From Actinomycetota bacterium (GTDB lineage: Bacteria; Actinomycetota; Acidimicrobiia; Acidimicrobiales; JAMCPL01), in the NCBI GenBank assembly GCA_023379675.1, contig JAMCPL010000008.1, forward strand, positions 127,024 to 191,023: a stretch of 64,000 nucleotides of DNA, in the 5' to 3' direction. The translations under genes and the position numbers were made by a program. Position 1 is the stretch's first letter; every line of letters begins with the position of its first letter. This document shows, in pieces, positions 27,017-35,523 of the stretch. The notes beneath the pieces are model-generated. The model saw only the letters and a list, made by a program, of their open reading frames with translations, did not search any database and had not been told where the DNA came from.

Positions 27017-28369
27017 CTAGAGCCGGGTCAGCTTCCAGGTTACCGTTGGGCTTGGCAGGTGCGATGATGCCACGAGATTTACTGTGGTGGTGGTGTTGCC
27101 TGCAGTAATGGTAAGGGTGGCTACTACCTGGTGATCGGAAACCGTAGTGCCGAGCTTCCTCTTCCGCACGGTCATAGAGGTGTGGATGCCAGGGTAACCA
27201 TAAAAGGTGAGCGAGTGGATGGTGATCGCCTTGATGCTTGATGTCCAGGGTGCTGAGATGGTTCCCAGTGACGTACCGGCGGGGAGGGAGGATTGTCCCA
27301 AAGGAAAGCTGCGAACCGCGTCCACAAGGTTGTATGCCGCCGCTTCCGCCTGATCGATTACACTGAGCGGGTTGTTGGCATTAGGGGGCATTGGCAGGGT
27401 CGGGGTCGATGATGCCACCTGCCCCATTACTGATCCGAAGATGGTCCTGGGTTGGCCTCCAATGGTCTCTTGGGCGACGAATGAGAAAGCTCCGTTGGTG
27501 GCTGACCCGGTCTTCCCTCCAATAAAACCATAATGACCGATCATGGCATCGTTGTTGTATATGCATGACGGGCAATTCGATGGTGACGGCAGGGTGGTTA
27601 CCTCAGCCATCTCGGTGGTGTGCCTGAGGGCGGGTACCTGCCAGACGGTTTCCAACAGCTTGAGCTGATCGGTAGCCGTGCTTACCGTGGCCGGGTCCAC
27701 CCCGCTTGCGTCCGCGTAGGACGTATGGTGCATACCTATTGCCTTTGCCTCGGCGTTCATTCTGGTGACGAATGCTGATTCTGATCCCGAAACCCAGTTT
27801 GCAAGGATCGGAGCTATATTGTCGCCTGAAGGGATCAGTAGTGCTTCCAGCGCTTGACGTTCGGTCAGTGTTTCACCTGCGGTGACCGGTACCACAGAGT
27901 CACCTTGGGTTACGTCATGATTGTAGATGGCGACATCTGCCGGGGTGACGCTGAGAGAGGGTCCCGAGGCACCTGGCTGTAACGGATGGGCTTTCAGCAC
28001 CAGGTAAGCGGTCATGAGCTTCGCAACACTCCAAGTAGGTTGTGGCTGGTTGCCTCCATGGACCCCGATAGTACCCACACCGCTGATAGCCAGTGCAGCC
28101 TCACCTTTTGCCGGCCAGGGAAGGCTCGGAGGCGACCCGGGGAAGGTAAGCGGAGCGCTGGAACTTGTCAAGCTTATGCTGGCGGGTGGAACACTTCGTG
28201 CCAGCTGAAGAATGACGAGTAGCGCAATGATGATGACGATTACCGCTCCTACAATAGGCTTGCGGCTGGGTGCGCTCAACGCAGATAGTCCAGCCATCGA
28301 GCTTTCGTCCACCTGTTTTCCTGATCTACTTCTGGTACCGTAAGTTCCTTGCTTGGCGTGTTGGGTCAT
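27017..28369 (-). CDS. D-alanyl-D-alanine carboxypeptidase family protein (PBP5-type)
   Basis: Serine peptidase S11 family, 450 residues, anchored by one N-terminal membrane helix (about 38-58). The three penicillin-binding motifs are present: SVAK (SxxK) in PTWSVAKLMTAYL, SGDN (SxN) in LIPSGDNIAPIL, and KTG in FIGGKTGSATNGAF. Such enzymes remove the terminal D-alanine from peptidoglycan stems. A CPSC pair lies before the KTG motif. A beta-rich C-terminal domain follows. It is transcribed alone. Confidence 0.9.
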   Translation of the reverse strand: MTQHAKQGTYGTRSRSGKQVDESSMAGLSALSAPSRKPIVGAVIVIIIALLVILQLARSVPPASISLTSSSAPLTFPGSPPSLPWPAKGEAALAISGVGTIGVHGGNQPQPTWSVAKLMTAYLVLKAHPLQPGASGPSLSVTPADVAIYNHDVTQGDSVVPVTAGETLTERQALEALLIPSGDNIAPILANWVSGSESAFVTRMNAEAKAIGMHHTSYADASGVDPATVSTATDQLKLLETVWQVPALRHTTEMAEVTTLPSPSNCPSCIYNNDAMIGHYGFIGGKTGSATNGAFSFVAQETIGGQPRTIFGSVMGQVASSTPTLPMPPNANNPLSVIDQAEAAAYNLVDAVRSFPLGQSSLPAGTSLGTISAPWTSSIKAITIHSLTFYGYPGIHTSMTVRKRKLGTTVSDHQVVATLTITAGNTTTTVNLVASSHLPSPTVTWKLTRL

Positions 28370-28656
28370 GGCAAATAGAATAGCCTATGCGTCCATCGCT
28401 GTGGTTACGCGGGACCGGGTATTCGCGATCCCACTGGCTCTGCCGGCGTTTGTAATATCTGGTGTGTGACGACTGCGGGCATAAGACTTACTGTGGCTAT
28501 ATACTTGGAAGCAATGTCTATATCTCTACCTATGGCGACGACAGTACGGCATGCTGATACCATGCAGCATATCGGGCATAGAACTTTATGTAGTGTTGTG
28601 AGTGACGTTCAAGAGCAGCGGTCCGGTCGATTCATGCATGCTTTGATGCTGGAGGG

Positions 28657-29439
28657 ATGACCGTGCCGGGCCAAACTGTTCACTGTCGCCAGGAAGGTCC
28701 CGTGATGGTGATCATCATAGATCGGCCCGCAGTTCGGAACGCCGTTGATCGTCGCACGGCCGACGCCTTGGTCGACGCCTTCGCAAATTTCGAGGCTGAT
28801 AGCGACTTGGCGGTAGCTGTACTTACTGGTACAGGAGGGTCCTTCTGTGCGGGAGCCGACCTGAAGGCGATAGCCGCAGGATGCGGCAACCGCGTGACCC
28901 CTGAGGGCAATGGCCCGATGGGACCAACACGATTACTTCTTTCTAAGCCTACCATAGCAGCCGTTGAAGGTCATGCGGTGGCAGGGGGACTCGAGCTCGC
29001 GTTATGGTGCGACCTTCGCGTAGCTGCCGAAAGCGCAGTGTTCGGTGTGTACTGCCGTCGATTCGGCGTGCCGCTTGTCGATGGTGGAACCCTGCGCCTG
29101 CCGCGTCTCATCGGTCATTCACAGGCGTTGGACCTCATCCTTACGGGTCGTGACGTGGGTACTGAGGAAGCGCTTCGCATGGGGCTCGTGAATAGAATGG
29201 TACCTGACGGCACCGCTCTCGATGCGGCTATCGCTCTTGCCAACAACATCGCTTTGTTCCCGCAGGCATGCCTGAGAGCTGATAGGCGCTCTTCCTATGA
29301 GCAATGGGGCATGCCTATAGCTGATGCTCTTCGCAATGAGACTCGGCTCGGCCTCGATGTGATCGAATCGGGGGAAACTTTGGCAGGGGCGCACCGCTTC
29401 ATCTCAGGCGCTGGACGGCACGGCTCAGCTGTGTCATAA
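28657..29439 (+). CDS. Crotonase-fold enoyl-CoA hydratase/isomerase family protein
   Basis: A 260-residue crotonase. RPAVRNAVDRRTADALVDAF, the first oxyanion-hole motif GSFCAGADLKAIAAG and the second VEGHAVAGGLELALWCDLRVAA are present. The catalytic position corresponding to Glu144 of rat hydratase falls in RRFGVPLVDGGTLRLP, where Glu is replaced; Asp follows in VDGG, so hydratase activity is uncertain. Substrate unknown. RBS-like GGAGGG lies a few bases before the start. Confidence 0.88.
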   Translation: MTVPGQTVHCRQEGPVMVIIIDRPAVRNAVDRRTADALVDAFANFEADSDLAVAVLTGTGGSFCAGADLKAIAAGCGNRVTPEGNGPMGPTRLLLSKPTIAAVEGHAVAGGLELALWCDLRVAAESAVFGVYCRRFGVPLVDGGTLRLPRLIGHSQALDLILTGRDVGTEEALRMGLVNRMVPDGTALDAAIALANNIALFPQACLRADRRSSYEQWGMPIADALRNETRLGLDVIESGETLAGAHRFISGAGRHGSAVS

Positions 29440-29536
29440 CCAAGTGCAAAGAGACAACTCACCTGGTCACTGGTTGGCTGCTTTTGTACACGCACTTTCC
29501 ACTAATCAGACTGGCTTGCGACCAGCACTTGTAAAG

Positions 29537-29610
29537 GGCCGGTGGTGGGATTCGAACCCACGACCTGACGATTACAAATCGCCTGCGCTAACCAGCTGCG
29601 CCACACCGGC
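29537..29610 (-). tRNA. tRNA-Thr (anticodon TGT)
   Basis: On the minus strand the cloverleaf folds well: acceptor GCCGGTG/CACCGGC, D-stem GCGC/GCGC with loop AGCTGGTTA, anticodon stem GGCGA/TCGTC with loop TTTGTAA (anticodon TGT), and T-arm GTGGG-TTCGAAT-CCCAC. CCA is not encoded. The discriminator base reads C, which is unusual for threonine tRNAs. It lies between the crotonase and hsp20. Confidence 0.95.
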
Positions 29611-29833
29611 TCGCCATACAGCAAGTCCATACAATAGCACGAGTAGCAGCAGGATGGCATATTTTTGGTTAGCCTCACGTTGAGATTATGGTATTCATGT
29701 GGGAACCTTGCTCATTACGCCGTTACGGCCAATAGGTCGGTTCCATGCATACCGGTTCTCCTGGCAGCAACGAATATTACAAGCAACTAGCCTTGTGTGG
29801 TGGACAACCAGCGTGGAGCGTATGGCATAGAAA

Positions 29834-29872
29834 TGCCTGGGCAACGTATATCATCAGTACGTTACCCAGGCA
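29834..29872 (-). terminator. Long hairpin, probable terminator downstream of hsp20
   Basis: Arms TGCCTGGGCAACGTA (29834-29848) and TACGTTACCCAGGCA (29858-29872) pair over 15 bases with a single mismatch and a nine-base loop. Read on the minus strand the stem is followed by TTTCTAT, so it would serve as an intrinsic terminator for hsp20, whose stop is about 100 bases upstream. Confidence 0.6.
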
Positions 29873-29970
29873 ATGATATCAAGACCCTACCTTTTTCCAC
29901 GGCCGTGTCATGTCTCCTCTGGCAATACAATCAGGTGACCAGCCAGTGGGGAGGAGGGCCACTTTGCAGG

Positions 29971-30447
29971 TCACGATCCCGTAGGCGCGGTTTCTCTCGA
30001 TCCTGCCTCTATCGGCGTGCTGCCCTTGCTTTCACCAGTGGCTATTTGTACCTTACGAGGTTTCGCCTGCTCGGCTACAGGGATGAGCACTCTGAGAACC
30101 CCTTTGTCGTAAGAGGCTTCCACCTTGCTTGTATCGAGGCCCTCGCCCAAGAACAGCTGCCTAGTGAACTTACCCGTAGGACGTTCATTCACCAGCACCT
30201 CACCATCTTCTTCCTCTAGCCCTCTACGCTCTGCGGCCACGGTAAGAACGTTCTTTTCCACCGTTAGCTCGATCGAACCAGGATCCACCCCTGGCAGATC
30301 TACATAGATGGTCAACTCGTCCCCGTGGCGGTAGGCATCAAGCGGCATAGAGCCAACCCTTCCGGGCAGTCCTGCCAGTGCCGCCAAGGCTTGGTCAGCC
30401 CAACGGTCAGTTTCTCTAAATGGATCGAATCTCATAAGCATAGTCAT
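29971..30447 (-). CDS. hsp20: Small heat-shock protein Hsp20 (alpha-crystallin family)
   Basis: ATP-independent holdase chaperone of 158 residues. The N-terminus MLMRFDPFRETDRW is typical of actinobacterial Hsp20; the alpha-crystallin domain runs from about 38 to 130 (PLDAYRHGDELTIYVDLPGVDPGSIELTVEKNVLTV, FTRQLFLGEGLDTSKVEASYDKGVLRVLIPV). AAGGAG precedes the ATG at 30447; a second ATG lies two codons on. A near-consensus promoter lies upstream (30493-30521). No CIRCE is seen here. Confidence 0.95.
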   Translation of the reverse strand: MTMLMRFDPFRETDRWADQALAALAGLPGRVGSMPLDAYRHGDELTIYVDLPGVDPGSIELTVEKNVLTVAAERRGLEEEDGEVLVNERPTGKFTRQLFLGEGLDTSKVEASYDKGVLRVLIPVAEQAKPRKVQIATGESKGSTPIEAGSRETAPTGS

Positions 30448-30492
30448 CTTCTCCTTTCTGTATATCCTATATAGTTTTCTCCTACTACTAAT

Positions 30493-30521
30493 AGTATAAA
30501 TCCTATCATAGTAAATGTCAA
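30493..30521 (-). promoter_or_regulatory. Strong promoter for hsp20
   Basis: On the minus strand TTGACA (30516-30521) and TATACT (30493-30498) are separated by exactly 17 bases. The start site would be near 30486, giving a leader of about 40 bases. This is the best housekeeping-type promoter in the first half of the window. Confidence 0.8.
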
Positions 30522-30718
30522 GAGATATGATGCATCTATGCTTAAGTTTGATCTATATTTTATTACGTACGTGACGTTTGCAAAATTTCCGTGGTCTTAC
30601 GGTGCCATGTTAGGTAACATCCCCGTTGCGATAGGCTACGTACGGGCGCATAATAGAGGGTGTCAAGGTGCATGATGCAGGCATTGATGGTGATTTTTGG
30701 TGCAAAGGAGGTTCCAGT

Positions 30719-30826
30719 ATGGTTGTGAGTGATGGATCAGGGGCTGATGAAGAGCGCGAGCCTGATGACCGGCAGCGAACCGGCGAGAACGACATGACCG
30801 GCAGCGAACCGGCGAGAACGACATGA
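30719..30826 (+). CDS. 35-codon ORF created by a frame-shifting tandem repeat; alternative N-terminus of the USP protein
   Basis: A strong ribosome-binding site (AAAGGAGG, eight bases before ATG 30719) drives a frame beginning MVVSDGSGADEEREPDD. Because the 29-bp repeat is not a multiple of three, this frame ends at TGA 30824-30826, which overlaps ATG 30823 of the following USP gene (ATGA). With one repeat copy fewer, the same frame would run directly into the USP protein. It is either a coupled leader ORF or the OFF state of a length-variable gene. Confidence 0.6.
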   Translation: MVVSDGSGADEEREPDDRQRTGENDMTGSEPARTT

Positions 30827-30846
30827 CCGGCAGCGAACCGGCGAGA
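30765..30846 (+). repeat. 29-bp tandem repeat, 2.8 copies
   Basis: Copies at 30765-30793 and 30794-30822 are identical; a third partial copy spans 30823-30846. Each begins ATGACCGGCAGCG and so carries its own ATG. The period of 29 changes the reading frame by minus one per copy. Confidence 0.95.
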
Positions 30847-31947
30847 GAGGTCGGCAATGCCAGTGCACTAGGCAATGATGGTGAGCCAGGTTGGGCAAAT
30901 CGCAAACCGACGATTGTGGCAGGGGTGGATGGTACATCTACGTCACTGAGGGCGCTGTTCTGGGCTGCGCGAGAAGCTAAGTTGCGAGGCGCTGTATTGC
31001 AAATGGTGCATGCATGGCAGTATCCCTTCGAGGCTCTTTCGGGCGCTTACGTACCGCCGATTCCAACGGAGCTGGAAATCCAGCAGTGGGCCGATGGCGT
31101 GATCAGCAAGGCACTGGAATCGCTCAAGAGCCACGTAACTGATCTGGATGATCTGGAAATAGTCTCCCGTGCAGTCAACGGTAGCCCATCCCGGGTCCTC
31201 CTTGATGCTTGCAGGAATGCTGACCTTCTGGTGGTCGGGAGGCACCACCGAAGGCTGGTTGCTGATCTGTTCATTGGATCGACGAGCCAGTTCTTGGTAT
31301 CACATGCCACATGCCCCGTTGTGGTCGTACATGATGGTGCAGTGAAAGATGGTATGGGCAAAGGAGATACGTTGGATGCCGGTGTAGCGGATGAAGATCT
31401 GGCGATGAAGAATGTCGGGAAAAGTGATCAAGCATCACAAGCGCGCGATGCAGTGCAGGTACAGGTCAGCGGGCAGGGCCAGGACACAGGACAGGCCCAA
31501 GAGCGTAACGTCGCCACAGCGGAGGTACGCGGCTATCTCGAAGAACTATCTGAAAACGAGTGTTTTGCCCTGTTGCAAAGTCACTCGGTTGGGCGGCTTG
31601 CCATTCTCGACAACAAGGAGCCCCGCATTTTTGTGGTCAACTACCTACTTGATGGCCGTACTATAGCCTTCCGTACAGATCCGGGCATGAAGCTTGAAGG
31701 AGCATCGTTCCATCCTGTATCCATGGAGATCGATCAACTGGATGAGAGTACACATGAAGGCTGGAGCGTGGTGGTCAACGGTTTTGGCCGAGATATTACG
31801 GAGGCCGTCGACCAATGGTCAGAGGAGATCCGTAACAGGAGTCTGGTGCCGTGGGTGGCCGGTGAGAAAGGGCACTGGGTGGCCATAGTAAACTGCACTG
31901 TATCTGGCAGGAGGTTACCAGGCTCCGCTGCACCACGCATGAAGTAA
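30823..31947 (+). CDS. Universal stress protein domain fused to a PNPOx-like flavin-binding domain
   Basis: Residues about 25-170 form a USP domain (IVAGVDGTSTSLRALFWAAREA at the start, ending GRHHRRLVADLFIGSTSQFLVSHATCPVVVV, the nucleotide-binding G-2x-G-9x-G(S/T) pattern). A linker rich in Asp/Gln follows. Residues about 235-370 match pyridoxamine-5'-phosphate-oxidase-like split-barrel proteins (LSENECFALLQSHSVGRLAIL, PRIFVVNYLLDGRTIAFRTDPGMKL). The start ATG at 30823 has no ribosome-binding site of its own; it is reached by coupling from the 35-codon ORF or by a repeat-length change. Probably a nucleotide/flavin stress sensor; function unproven. Confidence 0.88.
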   Translation: MTGSEPAREVGNASALGNDGEPGWANRKPTIVAGVDGTSTSLRALFWAAREAKLRGAVLQMVHAWQYPFEALSGAYVPPIPTELEIQQWADGVISKALESLKSHVTDLDDLEIVSRAVNGSPSRVLLDACRNADLLVVGRHHRRLVADLFIGSTSQFLVSHATCPVVVVHDGAVKDGMGKGDTLDAGVADEDLAMKNVGKSDQASQARDAVQVQVSGQGQDTGQAQERNVATAEVRGYLEELSENECFALLQSHSVGRLAILDNKEPRIFVVNYLLDGRTIAFRTDPGMKLEGASFHPVSMEIDQLDESTHEGWSVVVNGFGRDITEAVDQWSEEIRNRSLVPWVAGEKGHWVAIVNCTVSGRRLPGSAAPRMK

Positions 31948-31978
31948 GATCAGCGATATCCACGGCTAAGCTGCAGTT

Positions 31979-32791
31979 ATGCGTAGCGTACCGGAGGGAT
32001 GTCCAACTGGAGAGGAGCAACTGGCCGGCTGGCTGGCTGCTGACAGCCAATCGACGGCGCTCCTTCTTGATTTCGACGGCACTGTGGCTGATATAGTACC
32101 TGAACCAGGCAGAGCGACAGCCATGTCTGGCATTCCAGAGTTGCTCGGCATCTTGGCTCACCATCTGGCAACCGTGGCGGTGATCTCCGGCAGGCCGCTT
32201 GATTTTCTGGAGGACAGGCTGGCCGGCGCCGGCAACGATGTCATACTGGTCGGATTGTACGGGCTCGAGATGCTTGTAGATGGCAAGAGGCTTATGGAGC
32301 CGGGCGCCAACCGTTGGGACGAGCTGATCAGGCTTGCTCATGACGAAGCGTGGAAAGATCGGCCTGCCGGTGTATTCGTGGAGGACAAGGGACTTGGGTT
32401 TGCGTTGCACTGGCGGAATGTTCCCGAGTTGGCCCAAGAGGCGCTGCAGATTGCGGTGCGGCTTGCCGATGCATACGGATTGGAACTGCAGCCGGGCAGG
32501 ATGGCGATAGAACTTAGGGTGCCTGTCAATGTCGACAAGGGAAGCACGGTGGCGAAACTGGCGGATGGCCGGAAGAGGATCTGCTACATTGGTGACGATG
32601 CCGGCGACCTCAAGGCATACGATGCATTGGACGTACTGTCGCGATCTGGAAGTGTGGTGTTGCGAGTGGCGGTGAACAGTCCTGAGATTCCAGGAGATCT
32701 TTTGGAGCGCGCCGATACCCTGCTGGCTGAACCGGCCAGTGTGGCAAAGATGCTGAACTTGCTGGTGACTACACTTGCTGTGCGTATGTGA
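31979..32791 (+). CDS. otsB: Trehalose-6-phosphate phosphatase
   Basis: HAD-superfamily phosphatase, 270 residues. Motif I LLLDFDGTVADIVPEP, motif II VISGRPLDFLEDRL, and the motif III/IV region CYIGDDAGDLKAYDAL match OtsB. It removes phosphate from trehalose-6-phosphate made by OtsA, encoded at 41200-42585 in the same window. It starts 31 bases after the USP gene, so the two may be cotranscribed. Confidence 0.94.
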   Translation: MRSVPEGCPTGEEQLAGWLAADSQSTALLLDFDGTVADIVPEPGRATAMSGIPELLGILAHHLATVAVISGRPLDFLEDRLAGAGNDVILVGLYGLEMLVDGKRLMEPGANRWDELIRLAHDEAWKDRPAGVFVEDKGLGFALHWRNVPELAQEALQIAVRLADAYGLELQPGRMAIELRVPVNVDKGSTVAKLADGRKRICYIGDDAGDLKAYDALDVLSRSGSVVLRVAVNSPEIPGDLLERADTLLAEPASVAKMLNLLVTTLAVRM

Positions 32792-32921
32792 TCTACGGGT
32801 AGGTGCCTTCTCGTGATTGTCCCTGCTCCCGCGCTCTTCCTGGCTCTTAGCGTTTCAAGATCATTCATATTGTATAGCGATTCAGATTTCACGTTAGGCA
32901 TATTGGGGTGACATCGCAGCC

Positions 32922-33644
32922 GTGAGTACCGCCACCCTGCTTGTCGTGGATGACGATCCGGGCCTGCTGAAAGCGCTCCAGCGGGCACTTACGCTTCACG
33001 GGTTTACTGTCGATACCGCTACGACCGGCCAGGGTACGCTGAGCTACTTGAGTACAAACAATCCCGATGCAATCATACTGGATGTTTCCATTCCTGATCC
33101 GGATGGTCTCGAAATATGTCGCAGGCTTAGGCTTACCGGCGATACAGTTCCCGTGCTGATGCTGACAGCTCGGGATTCGATATCGGACAGGGTGGATGGG
33201 CTCGACGCTGGAGCGGATGACTATCTCGTGAAGCCGTTCGCGTTGGAAGAACTTCTTGCCAGGATACGGGCGTTGCTCAGACGTATAAGCCCTGATGATC
33301 CTGAGGCATTGCGCTACGAAGATCTTGAATGCAATACCGCTACCAGGAAGGTGACCCGTGGAGATGCTGAGCTGGTTCTCACCAGAACCGAGTTCAGGTT
33401 GCTGGAACTCCTCATGCTGCACGCAGAGCGAGTATTGACTCGTGACGTGATATCAGCGGAAGTGTGGGAATACGACTTCGGACCTGCATCCAACTCTTTG
33501 GATGTGTACATAAGCTACTTGCGGCGCAAGACCGAGATTGGCGGTGCGCCCAGACTGATCCAGACGGTCAGGGGAGTCGGCTATGTATTGAGAAGTTCGA
33601 CACAGAACGAGATCGGTTCACGCGATGAAAGGATTGGTGGATGA
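32922..33644 (+). CDS. OmpR/PhoB-family response regulator
   Basis: A 240-residue response regulator with an N-terminal receiver domain (LLVVDDDPGLLKAL, phospho-acceptor Asp in DAIILDVSIPDPDG, conserved Lys in YLVKPFALEELLARI) and a C-terminal winged helix (LVLTRTEFRLLELLMLHAERVLTRDVISAEVW...SNSLDVYISYLRRK). It resembles MprA of mycobacteria. GTG start at 32922. The histidine kinase follows after 76 bases, then the RND pump operon, suggesting the pair controls that operon. Confidence 0.93.
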   Translation: MSTATLLVVDDDPGLLKALQRALTLHGFTVDTATTGQGTLSYLSTNNPDAIILDVSIPDPDGLEICRRLRLTGDTVPVLMLTARDSISDRVDGLDAGADDYLVKPFALEELLARIRALLRRISPDDPEALRYEDLECNTATRKVTRGDAELVLTRTEFRLLELLMLHAERVLTRDVISAEVWEYDFGPASNSLDVYISYLRRKTEIGGAPRLIQTVRGVGYVLRSSTQNEIGSRDERIGG

Positions 33645-33720
33645 AGGTGATGTCTCGTGAGCCGTTACCGGGTTCGGAGCAGGCAAGACCGATTGCGTCG
33701 AGAACACAGAACCTACGGAG

Positions 33721-35364
33721 ATGGAGAACGGCAAGGATGGCGATACAGGCAGGTGGAAGTCAGGGCCGGCTTTGGCAGGGTGGTGGGTCGTGTTGGTTCG
33801 ACGTTCTTTGAGCTGGAAGGCCAAGGTGGTACTTGCGGTGGCAGCGGCTGTTGCAGCCGGCGTCCTGCTTTCATCTACCGCAGTCTATATCGTGGTACGC
33901 CATGATCTATATCATAGAGTGGATGCAGCACTTCGACGGGAAGAAGGACTGGTATTCGAGCATGGCATAACCAGGATCGTCAAGCCTCGCAAGACCACAC
34001 TGGCCCGTCTTTCCGAGCTGCCTACACTGGTACAGGTGGTAGACAGCAAAGGAGTGGTCATCGCAGCGCAGGATGCCAACGTCCACCTGCCTGTGACGGC
34101 ATTAGCTCGTCACGCGGCAGCTGGTGAGGGAAGCGCAAGGGGTACATTCGAGGATCTGACCATTTCCGGGGTTCCCGTGAGAATGCTGGTGGCTCCATAT
34201 ATTGCCGGCCAAGCTATCCAGGTGATCAAGCCGGTGGGATCGATTCGTGACGAGTTGAGCCGGCTCCTCCTTGTGCTTGTAATAGTGAGTTCGGCCGGCA
34301 TCCTCTTTGCCCTCCTGCTCGGGTTACTGGTCACCGGGGCCGCGCTCAGGCCGATCAGACGGCTTACCAGGGCAGTTGAGGCGGTGAAGGCCACAGGCGA
34401 TCTCCATGAGCGCATAGCAGTGGGCAAGTTGGACGAGATCGGGCGTCTTGCCCACGCACTCAATTCGATGCTTGGCGTCCTGGAAGCTACCCAGCGTTCG
34501 CAGCGCCAGCTTGTGGCCGATGCATCCCATGAGCTGAGGACGCCTCTTGCGGGTTTGAGGACAAATGTAGAGGTACTGGCAGGGGACGAGTCCCTACCGG
34601 ACGTCGAGCGGGCTCAGCTTGTGGCTGACGTCCGGGAGCAGTTTGACAGCTTGGCCCTGCTGGTTGGCGACCTTGTGGATCTTGCTCGTGAAGATGAAGG
34701 TGTCGCCATGCCTGGGTCTGATGAGGCGGTGGATCTTGACGAGATTGTGATGACGTGTATCGGTCGCGTAGAGTTGGCCTATCCAGATATTACAGTGGAG
34801 AGCCGTCTCGAACCGTTTTCAGTAAGTGGATCGAGGTCCAGATTGGAGCGAGCCATCTCCAACGTCCTCGACAATGCCGCCAAATGGAGTCCGCCTGGCA
34901 AGGCCGTGGAGGTGACGTTGCACGACGGGGAGCTGTCAATTCGTGACAGCGGACCAGGCATCCCGGCGAGAGATCTCGAGCATGCATTCGACCGATTCTA
35001 TCGTGGACAGGGATCGCGGCAGGTGCCAGGTTTCGGCTTGGGGCTGGCGATTACACGGCAAATCGTCGAGGCACACGGTGGCACCGTCACCATTCAAAGC
35101 GCCACGCTGGCTATCACGTCAGGCATCACGACAGCTGCTGGAGAAAGTGCTGCAACAGGTAGCGCCGAGCATACGAGACATAGTGCGGCACGAAATGCCA
35201 CGGGAGATACTACGGATGCCGCAACTCCAGGTACGACTGAGGGCGCCGCTGAAGCCAGCGCTGGAGCGGGCACGGAAAGCGGTATCCATTATGACGAGAC
35301 AAGTTACACTCAGGTCATCGTGAGGCTTCCCGCGATCGCCAACCGTAAGGAACTCAAGCGATAG
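33721..35364 (+). CDS. Membrane sensor histidine kinase
   Basis: 547 residues: membrane helices at about 35-55 and 180-205 flank an extracytoplasmic sensor domain; then HAMP (about 205-260), HisKA with DASHELRTPLAGLRTNVEVL, and HATPase_c with N box NVLDNAAKWSPPGKAV, DSGPGIP and FGLGLAITRQIVEAHGG. After the ATPase core a Thr/Ala-rich stretch of about 70 residues (about 465-530) precedes the final strand TQVIVRLP, an insertion uncommon in MprB-like kinases. The frame cannot extend upstream of 33661 because of a stop. Confidence 0.93.
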   Translation: MENGKDGDTGRWKSGPALAGWWVVLVRRSLSWKAKVVLAVAAAVAAGVLLSSTAVYIVVRHDLYHRVDAALRREEGLVFEHGITRIVKPRKTTLARLSELPTLVQVVDSKGVVIAAQDANVHLPVTALARHAAAGEGSARGTFEDLTISGVPVRMLVAPYIAGQAIQVIKPVGSIRDELSRLLLVLVIVSSAGILFALLLGLLVTGAALRPIRRLTRAVEAVKATGDLHERIAVGKLDEIGRLAHALNSMLGVLEATQRSQRQLVADASHELRTPLAGLRTNVEVLAGDESLPDVERAQLVADVREQFDSLALLVGDLVDLAREDEGVAMPGSDEAVDLDEIVMTCIGRVELAYPDITVESRLEPFSVSGSRSRLERAISNVLDNAAKWSPPGKAVEVTLHDGELSIRDSGPGIPARDLEHAFDRFYRGQGSRQVPGFGLGLAITRQIVEAHGGTVTIQSATLAITSGITTAAGESAATGSAEHTRHSAARNATGDTTDAATPGTTEGAAEASAGAGTESGIHYDETSYTQVIVRLPAIANRKELKR

Positions 35365-35460
35365 ACATTTCGGGTGCATCGTCACTGACTTCGCATTGCT
35401 GTGAAGTCGTGCGCTGGACTACGCCTCTCTGATCCAAGCTGGATAACGCTCTCCCCCAAA

Positions 35461-35490
35461 GATTAGGGAAGTCTTTAATCATTCTTAATC
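35461..35490. promoter_or_regulatory. Candidate response-regulator box upstream of the RND operon
   Basis: TTAATC occurs at 35475-35480 and 35485-35490, ten bases apart, with GATTA (the inverse) at 35461-35465. Direct repeats spaced by one helical turn are typical of OmpR/PhoB-family binding sites. The spacer lies between the kinase gene and the HlyD-like gene at 35524. Confidence 0.45.
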
Positions 35491-35523
35491 TGTTTTTCAT
35501 GTTGAGGGTGTTGAATTGGATAT

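Noticed and set aside
28466..28660. 64-codon frame ending at the crotonase start
   Set aside because: No recognisable protein and a poor start; possible leader but unsupported.
30765..30846. CRISPR array as an explanation of the 29-bp repeat
   Set aside because: Copies are directly adjacent with no spacers, and no cas genes are nearby.
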